From Microbacterium sp. BH-3-3-3 (GTDB lineage: Bacteria > Actinomycetota > Actinomycetes > Actinomycetales > Microbacteriaceae): a stretch of 64,000 bases of DNA. The stretch lies in the NCBI RefSeq assembly GCF_007679045.1, contig NZ_VEFS01000001.1, forward strand, positions 429,520 through 493,519. The letters are read 5' to 3'. Position numbers and translations under genes: made by a program. Positions 27,551 through 35,623 of this stretch are shown one piece after another (the stretch's first letter is position 1; each line of letters begins with the position of its first letter). The notes below the pieces were generated by a model. It did no database searches, was not told the DNA's origin, and worked only from the letters and a program-made list of their open reading frames with translations.

Positions 27551-29485
27551 TCAGCCGAGCAGCGGCCGCTGCCGCGCGCGCAGCCGTTCGTAATCGGCGC
27601 GCGCGAGAGCGGTCGACGGCAGCGTCGAGTGCGCGGCGACCGGGACGTCCCACCACCCCTCGCCGTCGGGGGCGTACCGCAGCGGATCGGCATCGACATG
27701 GATGAGGGTCGTCCGCGAAGACGCCTTCGCCGCTCTCACCGCGGCCTCGAGATCGCGCGCAGCGCCCTCACCGGGCGCGACCTCGATGACGTCCACGCCG
27801 TACGACCGTGCGTTCGCGGCCAGATCGATCGGCACGTATCGCTCGCCCTCGAGGTCGGGCACCGCGGCATCCGTCATGCGGTACGCGGTTCCGAACCGCT
27901 GGGCGCCCACGGTCTCGGAGAGGTGTCCGATCGATGCATAGCCGTGGTTCTGCACGAGGACCACGACGATCTTCAGTCCCTCCGACACCGCGGTGACGAG
28001 CTCGGTGTGCAGCATCAGATACGACCCGTCGCCGACCATGACGAGCACTTCTCGATCGGGCGCACCGCGACGCACCCCGAGGCCGCCGGCGATCTCGTAT
28101 CCCATCGTCGAGAACGCGTACTCGACGTGGTAGCCGAGTGGGTCGCGCACCCTCCATAGCTTGTGCAGATCTCCGGGAAGAGAACCGGCCGCCTGCACGA
28201 GCACGTCCGTGGGGTCGCTGGCGGCGTGGACGGCGCCGATGATCTCGGACTGCCCGAGCAGCCTCGCGCCCGTGGGAGCGAGCGCGCGGTCGACGACCGC
28301 CTCCCACTCGGCCTTCTCGACCCGGATCCGCTCCGCGTACGAGGCCTCGACGGCCGTCCCCTCGAGTCCGTCGACGAGTGCGTCCAGTGCCCGCCGGGCG
28401 TCGGCGACCACCGGCAGACGGCTGCCGTGCTTGTAGGCATCGAAGGAGGCGACGTTGATGTTGACGAAGCGGACCCCGTCACGTCGGAAGGCGCTGCGGC
28501 TCGCGGTGGTGAAGTCGCTGTAGCGGGTGCCCACCCCGATGACGAGGTCCGCGTCGGCGGCCAGTCTGTTCGCGGCCGTGGACCCGGTCGCGCCGACGCC
28601 GCCGAGGTACTGGGGATGATCCCACGGCAGCACGCCGACGCCCGCCTGCGTGGCGCCCACGGGAATTCCCGTCTGCTCCACGAGGCGACGCAGAGCGTCT
28701 TCGGCCCCCGAGTAGAGCACTCCTCCCCCGGCCACGATGAACGGCGCCTGGGCCCCGCGGATCGCCGCGATCGCCCGCCCCAGCTCGTCGGGCTCGGGCA
28801 CGGGCCGTCGCACGTGCCAGTCACGCGGCTCCAGGAACTCGACCGGCACCTCGATCGCCTCGGCCTGCACGTCTTCGGGCAGGGCGATCGTGACGGCCCC
28901 CGTCTCGGCGGGATCGGTCAGCACGCGCATCGCGGCGAGCGCGATCGAGAACAGTTGCTCGGGGCGCTGGACGCGGTCGAAGAACCGCGAGACGGGGCGG
29001 AACGCGTCGGTGACCTGGAGGCCGGTGTCGTGGGGATGCTCGAGCTGCTGCAGAACGGGATCGGCCACGCGCGTCGCGAAGGTGTCCGACGGCAGCAACA
29101 GCACGGGGAGTCTGTTCGCCGTGGCCAGAGCGGCCCCGGTGAGCATGTTGGCGGCCCCCGGGCCGACGGATGCGGCGGCGGCGTAGGTGGCGCGCCGGCG
29201 GTGCATCCGTGCGTAGCCCACGGCCTGATGCACCATCGCCTGCTCGTTGCGCGCCTGGTGGTAGGGCATGAGACCGGGCTCGTCGGTGTGCAACTGCACC
29301 AGCGCCTGTCCGATGCCGGCGACGTTGCCGTGACCGAAGATGCCGAACGTGCCCGCGATGGTGCGTTCGCGGATGTCTCCGTCGACCGTCCACTGGTTGG
29401 CGAGGAAGGTGATCAACGCCTGGGCGACGGTCATCGTCCGCGTCCGGGGTGCCATGGACGGCGCGGATTCGGGGTCGAGGGTCAT
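27551..29485 (-). CDS. iolD: 3D-(3,5/4)-trihydroxycyclohexane-1,2-dione acylhydrolase
   Basis: The ThDP-dependent ring-opening enzyme of myo-inositol catabolism, converting the trihydroxycyclohexanedione to 5-deoxy-glucuronate. The 644-residue protein has the three-domain acetolactate-synthase-like layout. The ThDP-activating glutamate is in YHQARNEQAMVHQAVGYARM, and the C-terminal ThDP/Mg motif begins VMVGDGSYLMLHTEL. FGIFGHGNVAGIGQAL is diagnostic of IolD. GAAGGAGA precedes the ATG, and the start overlaps the iolB stop (ATGA). It is last in the iolC-aldolase-iolB-iolD operon. Confidence 0.95.
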   Translation of the reverse strand: MTLDPESAPSMAPRTRTMTVAQALITFLANQWTVDGDIRERTIAGTFGIFGHGNVAGIGQALVQLHTDEPGLMPYHQARNEQAMVHQAVGYARMHRRRATYAAAASVGPGAANMLTGAALATANRLPVLLLPSDTFATRVADPVLQQLEHPHDTGLQVTDAFRPVSRFFDRVQRPEQLFSIALAAMRVLTDPAETGAVTIALPEDVQAEAIEVPVEFLEPRDWHVRRPVPEPDELGRAIAAIRGAQAPFIVAGGGVLYSGAEDALRRLVEQTGIPVGATQAGVGVLPWDHPQYLGGVGATGSTAANRLAADADLVIGVGTRYSDFTTASRSAFRRDGVRFVNINVASFDAYKHGSRLPVVADARRALDALVDGLEGTAVEASYAERIRVEKAEWEAVVDRALAPTGARLLGQSEIIGAVHAASDPTDVLVQAAGSLPGDLHKLWRVRDPLGYHVEYAFSTMGYEIAGGLGVRRGAPDREVLVMVGDGSYLMLHTELVTAVSEGLKIVVVLVQNHGYASIGHLSETVGAQRFGTAYRMTDAAVPDLEGERYVPIDLAANARSYGVDVIEVAPGEGAARDLEAAVRAAKASSRTTLIHVDADPLRYAPDGEGWWDVPVAAHSTLPSTALARADYERLRARQRPLLG

Positions 29486-30369
29486 GCGTCGGTCTCCTTC
29501 GCCGCGTAGGGCAATCGAGGGTCGGGGCGCTGGTGCGCCCAGGAAGAGCGCACCCATGCGTGAGCGGGGTCGTCCGTGATGCGCCAGGCGCGCTCCGCGC
29601 CCGGGCCGGCCATGACGTTCAAGTAGTAGAGGTCGTAGCCGGGGGCGGCGACCGCGGGTCCGTGATATCCGTACGGCACGAACGCGATGTCGCCCGTGCC
29701 GACGCGGGCGGTCGTGTCGATGGGCCGTCGATCCGAGGCGTAGGCCGCGAACAGCCCGAACGGCTCCGCTCCGCTGGGCGGCGTCGTGCCGCGGGCGGGA
29801 GCCGTCTCGAAGTAGTAGATCTCCTCGAGTTCGCTCTCGGTCGGCGACGGCGCATCGTGCTTGTGAGGCGGGTACGACGACCAGTTCTCGGCGGGCGTGA
29901 TCACCTCGCACACGATGAGCTTCTGCGCGGCCATCGCCCCCGGCACACCGAAGTTGTGCACCTGCCGGGTGGAGCGCCCGGCACCGCGGATCTCGACCGG
30001 CACGTCCGCGGCTCGCATGACCGTGGGGTCCGAGGACCGGGTCGCCGGCGCCTCCGCGACGGCGACCCGACCGGTGCCGATGACGCGGAGCGGCGTGTCG
30101 ATGCCGGCGTGCGCGACGTCGGTCGGCCCGTGGAAGACCGACTCCCGCCCCGCCAGCTCCCAGCGGCTGTCGCCGAGCACGACGGAGAACGATCCGGCCA
30201 GGGGCACGACCATGCGCTCGACGGCGTCGGCGGGAAGGCGGATCTCGCCGTCGAGCTCCGCGACGCGGATCCCCGTGTGCGTCCACCCCGGCGCCCTTCC
30301 CGCGCCGCCGATGCTCTCCCACGGCCCCTCGGCCAGCGACCCGCGAGGGTAGAGCCATTCGTTCGTCAT
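29482..30369 (-). CDS. iolB: 5-deoxy-glucuronate isomerase
   Basis: Isomerises 5-deoxy-glucuronate to 5-dehydro-2-deoxy-gluconate, the step after IolD. The 295-residue protein is a bicupin. The metal-binding histidines and acid are visible in SSYPPHKHD, with ESELEEIYYFE and GYHGPAVAAPGYDLYYLNVMAG following; these are signature IolB segments. The gene is translationally coupled on both sides by 4-nt overlaps (GTGA/ATGA type). Its product feeds the kinase encoded first in the same operon. Confidence 0.95.
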   Translation of the reverse strand: MTNEWLYPRGSLAEGPWESIGGAGRAPGWTHTGIRVAELDGEIRLPADAVERMVVPLAGSFSVVLGDSRWELAGRESVFHGPTDVAHAGIDTPLRVIGTGRVAVAEAPATRSSDPTVMRAADVPVEIRGAGRSTRQVHNFGVPGAMAAQKLIVCEVITPAENWSSYPPHKHDAPSPTESELEEIYYFETAPARGTTPPSGAEPFGLFAAYASDRRPIDTTARVGTGDIAFVPYGYHGPAVAAPGYDLYYLNVMAGPGAERAWRITDDPAHAWVRSSWAHQRPDPRLPYAAKETDA

Positions 30370-31259
30370 GCTCGTCCGGCGACCGCGCGGGGGTGCACCA
30401 TCGCTGCCGCGGTGTCGACCGCCCCGGCCACGTCGTCGTCGTCGGGATAGAGCAGGGTGCGCCCGACGACGAGGCCCCGGATGCCAGGGAGGGTCAGCGC
30501 ATCCTGCCAGGAGGCGAAGGTCTCGTCCGGACCGGTCGTCGGATCGCCGCCGAGGAGGAGGGTCGGCAACGTCGAGGCCTCGGCCACGCGCTCCATGTCG
30601 GGAACCACGGGGAGCTTCAACCAGCTGTAGGCCGACGTGTTGCCGAGCCCCGTGGCGATGGCGATCGACCTGATGACAGCGTCGGCCGTCAGGTCGGTGC
30701 GGACGCGACCCTGCTCCCAGAAGCTCATGAAGGGTTCGAGCATGATCGGGATCCGCGCCTCGGCGGCTGCCGTCACGGCCGCCGCGCTCGCCTCGAGCGT
30801 CGGTGCCGTCGCCGGGTCGCCGAGGTTGATGCGCACGAGGAGCTTGGCGAGGTCGATCCCGTCGCGAGTCAGGGCCGGCACGTCGTAGGCCGTGAATCGG
30901 TCGTCCATCTCGAAGGTCGCGCCCTGCAGACCCCCGCGGTTCATCGATCCGACGACGATCTTCCCGTCCAGCGCGCCGAGGAGGGCGAGGTCCTCGACGA
31001 TGTCGGGGGTGCCGAGCACGCCGTCGACACCGGGGCGCCCCAGGGCGGCCACGAGCCGTTCCAGCAGGTCGACCCTGCTGGCCATCGCGCCGGAGCGGCC
31101 GCCCACGCCCAAGGCGCCGCGCGCGGGGTGGTCGGCCGCGACGATGAACAGGCGCCCGTCGCCGTCAAGCAGAGACCGCCGCCGCCGGTCGCGCAGCGCG
31201 TGCGCGACACGACCCGGCTCCTCGGCTCGGATGCGGCGCAGTTCGTCGAGGTCAAACAC
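30366..31259 (-). CDS. Cgl0159-type (beta/alpha)8 aldolase-like protein of the iol operon
   Basis: A 297-residue class-I-aldolase-like barrel related to the DeoC/LacD group and to the Corynebacterium Cgl0159 protein, which also lies in an inositol locus. Visible segments are FIVAADHPARGALGVGG, VDGVLGTPDIVEDLALLG, LAKLLVRINLGDP and IPIMLEPFMSF. In this operon it is well placed to cleave the phosphorylated product of IolC (IolJ-like role), but that is inference. The GTG overlaps the iolC stop by 8 nt, and the ribosome site is weak. Confidence 0.8.
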   Translation of the reverse strand: MFDLDELRRIRAEEPGRVAHALRDRRRRSLLDGDGRLFIVAADHPARGALGVGGRSGAMASRVDLLERLVAALGRPGVDGVLGTPDIVEDLALLGALDGKIVVGSMNRGGLQGATFEMDDRFTAYDVPALTRDGIDLAKLLVRINLGDPATAPTLEASAAAVTAAAEARIPIMLEPFMSFWEQGRVRTDLTADAVIRSIAIATGLGNTSAYSWLKLPVVPDMERVAEASTLPTLLLGGDPTTGPDETFASWQDALTLPGIRGLVVGRTLLYPDDDDVAGAVDTAAAMVHPRAVAGRA

Positions 31260-32274
31260 GCGCCACCGACCCGTCGAGGAGGTGGCGGACGTCGGCTTCG
31301 CCCGGCATCGCGGTCGAACATTCGCGTCTGCCCGCGACGATCGCGCCCGCGGCGTTCGCCCAGCGCAGCGTCTCTTCGAGGTCCCAGTCGGCGAGCAGAC
31401 CGTGGCACAGGGCCCCGCCGAAGGCATCGCCCGCACCGAGACCGTTCACGACCGCCACGGCGAACGGCGCCACTTCGACGCGGCGCTCGCGCGTCTTGGC
31501 GAGGACGCCCTTGGGGCCCTGCTTCACGATCGCCAGCTGAACACCCCGCTCGAGCAGGGCGTCCGCGGCACGGTCCGGGTCGGTCTCGCCGACGGCGATC
31601 TCGCACTCCTCGAGGTTGCCGACCGCCACCGTCACCTGCCCGATCGCCGCTCGCACCTGGGAGCGCGCCTCGTCGGGGCTCCCCCAGAACATCGGGCGGT
31701 AGTCGAGGTCGAGCACCGTGAGCGGTCGGCGCCCCCGCGCGTCCCAGGCCGCGAAGTGGGCGGCCCGACTCGGCTCCCGACTCAAGCCCGTCACGGTGGA
31801 CCAGAACACCCTCGCCGTCCGCACGGCATCGACGTCGATCTCGCCGGGGCGGATCACCAGATCGGGGGCGATCGGGTCGCGATAGAAGTACAGCGGGAAG
31901 TGGTCGGGCGGGAAGATCTCGCAGAACGTCACCGGGGTGTTCAGTCCCGGGACCACGTCGATGAAGCGGTCGGAGACCCCGAGTCGGGACAGTTCGCGTC
32001 GCACGAACTCGCCGAAGGGGTCGGCGCCCGTGCGGCTGATCAAGGCCGCGCTCCGGCCGTAGCGGGCGGCGGCGACCGCGACGTTCGCCGCGGAACCACC
32101 GAGGTACTTCCCGAAGGTCGAGACGTCCGGCAGGCCGACGCCGTCCTGCAGGGGATACAGGTCGACTCCGGCTCGGCCGATGGCGAGCACGTCGAGCGGT
32201 GCGGTGGCTGCGGGAGAACTCAAAACGGGGCGATCCTCTTCGATCGGGGGAACCGGCAGGTCGCGTGAGCGCAT
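31252..32274 (-). CDS. iolC: 5-dehydro-2-deoxygluconokinase
   Basis: A PfkB-family sugar kinase that phosphorylates 5-dehydro-2-deoxygluconate in inositol breakdown. The first PfkB signature region is FGKYLGGSAANVAVAAARYG, and the second, with the catalytic aspartate, is VNGLGAGDAFGGALCHGL. LDVLAIGRAGVDLYPLQ and NTPVTFCEIFPPDHFPLYFYR are typical IolC sequences. The ATG gives about 340 residues and lies 13 nt beyond the operator. It has no clear ribosome site; a TTG at 32223 preceded by GAGGA is the alternative start. First gene of its operon. Confidence 0.92.
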   Translation of the reverse strand: MRSRDLPVPPIEEDRPVLSSPAATAPLDVLAIGRAGVDLYPLQDGVGLPDVSTFGKYLGGSAANVAVAAARYGRSAALISRTGADPFGEFVRRELSRLGVSDRFIDVVPGLNTPVTFCEIFPPDHFPLYFYRDPIAPDLVIRPGEIDVDAVRTARVFWSTVTGLSREPSRAAHFAAWDARGRRPLTVLDLDYRPMFWGSPDEARSQVRAAIGQVTVAVGNLEECEIAVGETDPDRAADALLERGVQLAIVKQGPKGVLAKTRERRVEVAPFAVAVVNGLGAGDAFGGALCHGLLADWDLEETLRWANAAGAIVAGRRECSTAMPGEADVRHLLDGSVARV

Positions 32275-32286
32275 AGCTCGCACGAC

Positions 32287-32300
32287 TTTGTACTTACAAA
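32287..32300. promoter_or_regulatory. GntR-type operator site 3, in front of iolC
   Basis: TTTGTACTTACAAA is a perfect inverted repeat of two 6-bp arms around CT. It falls at or just after the expected transcription start of the iol operon and resembles the two sites beside the gntR gene 8.5 kb away. Confidence 0.7.
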
Positions 32301-32305
32301 TACCG

Positions 32306-32335
32306 ATCCTACGGCGTCGACCGTTGTTTCCCCAA
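32306..32335 (-). promoter_or_regulatory. Predicted promoter of the iol operon
   Basis: On the minus strand TTGGGG (32330-32335) and TAGGAT (32306-32311) are 18 nt apart. The operator lies immediately downstream, consistent with repression by blocking initiation. Confidence 0.5.
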
Positions 32336-32370
32336 GGATCACTCCGCATGCAACGGCAACTCCCCCTCAC

Positions 32371-32414
32371 ACGACACGACGCCCCCGACCTTCCGGCCGG
32401 GGGCGTCGTGTCGT
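32371..32414 (-). terminator. Terminator of hpf
   Basis: A perfect 17-bp stem (32371-32387 with 32398-32414), GC-rich with a 10-nt loop, ends 10 nt from the hpf stop codon. Confidence 0.9.
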
Positions 32415-32423
32415 TCGTTCAGG

Positions 32424-33086
32424 TCAGGAAGCGACCGGCACGGCAGGCTGAGCCTGGGTCGTCAGCTCGATCACGCCGTAGTCCCAGCCCTTGCGGCGGT
32501 AGACGACGCTGGGGTGATCGGTGCGCGCGTCGATGAACAGGAAGAAGTCGTGGCCGACCAGTTCCATGCGGTCGACCGCGTCTTCGACGGTCATCCACTC
32601 CGCCTCGAACTCCTTCTGGCGGATGACGACCGGGCAGTAGTCCTCTTCTCCGGCCGAGTCGGCCTGCACCGGCACCGAGCCGGTCGCGACCGCGCGCAGC
32701 ACCTCGACCGAGGCGGGTTCGACGTCGATGCCGGCGATCTCTCCGGTGCCCTTCTCGAACTTCGCGCCGCGCGGGTGGTTGCGCAGATCGACGCGCTTGT
32801 CCTTCGCGCGGCGCACCTGCTCCGAGATCTTGTCGACAGCGAGGTCGAGAGCGGCGAACTTGTCGGCGTCGGTGGCTTCGGCCCGCACGACGGGGCCCTT
32901 GCCGTCGAGGGTGAGCTCGACCGTATCGTCTTCCATCCGTCCGTTGCGATAGGAGCGATGCGTCACCTTGACCTCGAGCGCCTGCGCACGCGGCGCCAGG
33001 TGCTCGATGCGGCTGACCTTCTCTTCGACCACCGAGCGGAAACGATCGGTGATACCGACTCCCACGCCGACGATGTTGGTGTCCAT
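32424..33086 (-). CDS. hpf: Ribosome hibernation promoting factor, long form
   Basis: A 220-residue protein that inactivates ribosomes, the long form acting through 100S dimers. Residues 1-105 are the S30Ae/YfiA domain (MDTNIVGVGVGITDRFRSVV; DKFAALDLAVDKISEQVRRAKD). After a linker comes the C-terminal dimerisation domain (VVIRQKEFEAEWMTVEDAV, then DHPSVVYRRKGWDYGVIEL). AAGGAGG lies upstream of the ATG at ideal spacing. It is monocistronic with its own strong terminator. In many actinobacteria it adjoins secA; here about 20 kb lies between them. Confidence 0.95.
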   Translation of the reverse strand: MDTNIVGVGVGITDRFRSVVEEKVSRIEHLAPRAQALEVKVTHRSYRNGRMEDDTVELTLDGKGPVVRAEATDADKFAALDLAVDKISEQVRRAKDKRVDLRNHPRGAKFEKGTGEIAGIDVEPASVEVLRAVATGSVPVQADSAGEEDYCPVVIRQKEFEAEWMTVEDAVDRMELVGHDFFLFIDARTDHPSVVYRRKGWDYGVIELTTQAQPAVPVAS

Positions 33087-33221
33087 CCGTGACCTCCTTG
33101 TTCCGGGTTCCGCCCGGTCTAAGGGCGGAACGTCCGTCGCCTTCAGTCATCCTTACGCTAGTGCTCGGCCACCCTCATGTCACGTGGCAATCACCCCTGA
33201 TTCATCTTGCGGCTCACCGAT

Positions 33222-33866
33222 TCATCCCGCATCGCCGTGATGACGCGGCGTGGCCGCCAGGGTGACCGCGATCACCCGATCGGCCCCCGCCGCGCGCAGC
33301 GCACGTGCCGCCTCGACGAGGGTCGCCCCCGTGGTCACGACGTCGTCGACGACCACGACGGTGCCCGTCACGGGGCGCGCCCTCAGGGCCCCCTCGAGGT
33401 TGCGCCGGCGCGCGTGGAGGCCCAGCCCGCGCTGATCCAGCGTCGATCGCTGCAGGTGCAGCAGCCGCTGCGTGCGCCACCCCGCCCGGGCGACCAGCAG
33501 GTCGACGGGTCGGTAGCCCCGTCGCCGGAACGCCGCGCGGGATCCGGGCACGCTCGTCACCTGCGCACCGGCCGGGGTCGCGCTGCGCAGCGCGGCATCG
33601 AGGGCGGGGGCGAGCTTTCCTGCGAGCCCGGTGCGTCCGTCCTCCTTGAGAGCGCGGATGGTGCGCGCGACCACACCGTCGAAGGGCAGGGCCGAGGTGA
33701 CGGTGAGACCGGGGGCCAGCGGACGCCGCGTGCACCGCGGGGCGAGGGCGTCGCGGCATCCGGAGCAGAGGGACACATCGAGCGCGTCGCATCCCGCGCA
33801 CGAGACCGGCAACCAGAACGTCAGGGCGTCGCTGAAGGCTGCGGCGACGACGGAGGCGAGGGTCAT
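33222..33866 (-). CDS. ComF-like phosphoribosyltransferase-domain protein
   Basis: A 214-residue member of the ComF/GntX family. An N-terminal zinc-ribbon-like pair of CxxC motifs (CAGCDALDVSLCSGC) is followed by a type I phosphoribosyltransferase domain. That domain has the PRPP loop VVVVDDVVTTGATLVEAARAL, with VPGSRAAFRRRGYRPVDLLV before it. In naturally competent bacteria ComF is needed for single-stranded DNA import; in actinobacteria its role is undefined. An in-frame upstream extension lacks similarity, so the internal ATG giving MTLASVVAAAF is used. It matches Rv3242c in position beside hpf. Confidence 0.85.
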   Translation of the reverse strand: MTLASVVAAAFSDALTFWLPVSCAGCDALDVSLCSGCRDALAPRCTRRPLAPGLTVTSALPFDGVVARTIRALKEDGRTGLAGKLAPALDAALRSATPAGAQVTSVPGSRAAFRRRGYRPVDLLVARAGWRTQRLLHLQRSTLDQRGLGLHARRRNLEGALRARPVTGTVVVVDDVVTTGATLVEAARALRAAGADRVIAVTLAATPRHHGDAG

Positions 33867-33964
33867 TCCCCCACGCTGGCCGACAGGGCACGGCCGCACC
33901 GCCCACCCTCCCCCGTTCGGGGAGGGAACGGCGGAACACACCGCTGGGGAGGAGGGGTCGGCCG

Positions 33965-35623
33965 CTACGAGGTCGTGCCCTGCTGACCCGCCAGCACCCG
34001 GATGCCGGTGGCCACCAGGGTCCACGAGCTGCCGCGACGGCTGTACAGACGACCGGAGTCGTCGAGCACGCGCACGCTCGTGCTACCGGCCGCCAGCGTG
34101 CGCGCCCCGTCGGGCGCGGCCGACTCGGTTCCGCGACCTCCGACGTTGAGCTCGCGCAGCAGGCTGCCGCCGTCGACCGCGACGAGCACGCCGACGCTGG
34201 TGTCGTCGAGCCACGCGAGGTCGAACGCCCCCTGTTGCGAGAACGACAGCACGTGCGGGGCGCCGAGTGTGACCTCGCCTCCCTCGCGCTCGATGCCGGC
34301 GACCCACACCTCTCGGGTCCCCGAGACCGTCACGATCGCCGCGACCCGCGTGCCGTCGCGCGAGATCTGCATCGCGGTGATCTCCGACGCGTCGGGCCAG
34401 GCGTTGCCCACCTGGCGCGGCACACCTTCGGCGGTGATCGCGCGCACCTGGTTCGGCGCGTTCGCCGGCACGCTCCAGATGGCTCCCTCGGCGTCGATCG
34501 AGGGCGCGATGAGTCCGGGACGCTCGTCGAGCAGGAAGGTCTGCCCGTCGGCCAGGGCGCTGGCCACCGGCCCCTGCTGGGTGCGCACCGCCGCGAGAGA
34601 CCGGTCGGCCTCGAGCTCGACGGCCGTCGGGGCGAGCGACTCCACGGCGTCGGAGAGACCGTCGATCGCCTCGACGGTGTCGCCGGTGAGCGAGCCGAAC
34701 GCCCCCGCGGTGGTCAGCACCGCCGGCGAGGGGTCGACGCGGGTGACGCGCACCGGCACCTCGGAGGCGGTGATGGGAGTGCCCTCGACCGTCATCTGCA
34801 CGTCGCTGATGCCGGCCGTGACGAGGCTGCGGGCGAGCTGCGTCTGCATGCGGTCGAGCGTCGTGCGGTCCAGGCTCAGCGCCGCGGGGGGCAGCTGCAC
34901 CTGGGCGACGCCGCTCGAGGAGAGCGTGACGGAGCGGCCCACCAGCGACAGTTCGTCGGGGAAGGCCGAGCGCACGGCCCCGGCGAGCCACGGGCTCGGG
35001 CGACCGTCGACGAGGGCGGTGGCGACGCGGCTCGCCACGAACCCGCGCGGGAACCACCGCACGTCGGGCACGATGAAGCTCCACGTCGGGTCGAAGTAGG
35101 CGATCGAGGCCGACTGGTAGACGGTCGGGAACACCTCCTCGTACAGCACCACGCCATCGGGGGCCGCGGTGATGCGCCACTGCCCGTCGATCTGGGTGAG
35201 GGCGAACGCGAGGTTGACAGCGGTCCCGGATGCCGCGGGCGCATACGCGCCGGAAGAGTCGACGGATGCCACGGTGGCGAGCGACACCGTGACCCCGGTG
35301 CCGTCGTCAGTGGCCGTGGCGCGGCGGTCGGCGAGACGGTCGATGGTGACGCTCGCCCGCGGATCCCACTGGGTGCCGGGCGCCAGGAACGTCTTCGCGG
35401 TCGCCCAGTCGTCGGCAGGGCCGGAACCGGCGCGCAGGAACCCCTCGACGATGTCGGCGGGCGCGGCGTCGTCTTGCGGACCGTCGGGGACGAACGCGAA
35501 GGCCTGGGTGTCGTCGGTCTGCGGGCCGCGGCCCGGATTGACGTATCCCGAGGTCGGCAGCCCCGTGCACGCGGCGAGCGCGAGCACGAGGGTCAGGCTG
35601 ACGAGGGCGAGAGCGCGCCTCAC
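33965..35623 (-). CDS. lpqB: MtrAB-associated lipoprotein LpqB
   Basis: A 552-residue lipoprotein that modulates the MtrB kinase. The signal peptide ends in a lipobox LAAC (C15). A GerMN-like middle domain (about 190-330) is followed by a C-terminal beta-propeller-like region with WSVPANAPNQVRAITAEG and ITAMQISRDGTRVAAIV. GAGGAGG precedes the GTG start, which overlaps the mtrB stop (GTGA). The mtrA-mtrB-lpqB order is standard in actinobacteria, where it links cell-wall homeostasis and division to osmotic stress. Confidence 0.95.
   Translation of the reverse strand: MRRALALVSLTLVLALAACTGLPTSGYVNPGRGPQTDDTQAFAFVPDGPQDDAAPADIVEGFLRAGSGPADDWATAKTFLAPGTQWDPRASVTIDRLADRRATATDDGTGVTVSLATVASVDSSGAYAPAASGTAVNLAFALTQIDGQWRITAAPDGVVLYEEVFPTVYQSASIAYFDPTWSFIVPDVRWFPRGFVASRVATALVDGRPSPWLAGAVRSAFPDELSLVGRSVTLSSSGVAQVQLPPAALSLDRTTLDRMQTQLARSLVTAGISDVQMTVEGTPITASEVPVRVTRVDPSPAVLTTAGAFGSLTGDTVEAIDGLSDAVESLAPTAVELEADRSLAAVRTQQGPVASALADGQTFLLDERPGLIAPSIDAEGAIWSVPANAPNQVRAITAEGVPRQVGNAWPDASEITAMQISRDGTRVAAIVTVSGTREVWVAGIEREGGEVTLGAPHVLSFSQQGAFDLAWLDDTSVGVLVAVDGGSLLRELNVGGRGTESAAPDGARTLAAGSTSVRVLDDSGRLYSRRGSSWTLVATGIRVLAGQQGTTS

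Noticed and set aside
29486-30358. Long upstream extension of the iolD frame through iolB
   Set aside because: It is out of frame with iolB and low-complexity; the ATG at 29485 has a strong ribosome site and the IolD N-terminus.
33867-34025. Extension of the ComF-like protein by 53 residues
   Set aside because: The added sequence is low-complexity and lies in the gap before lpqB; MTLASVV is the natural start.
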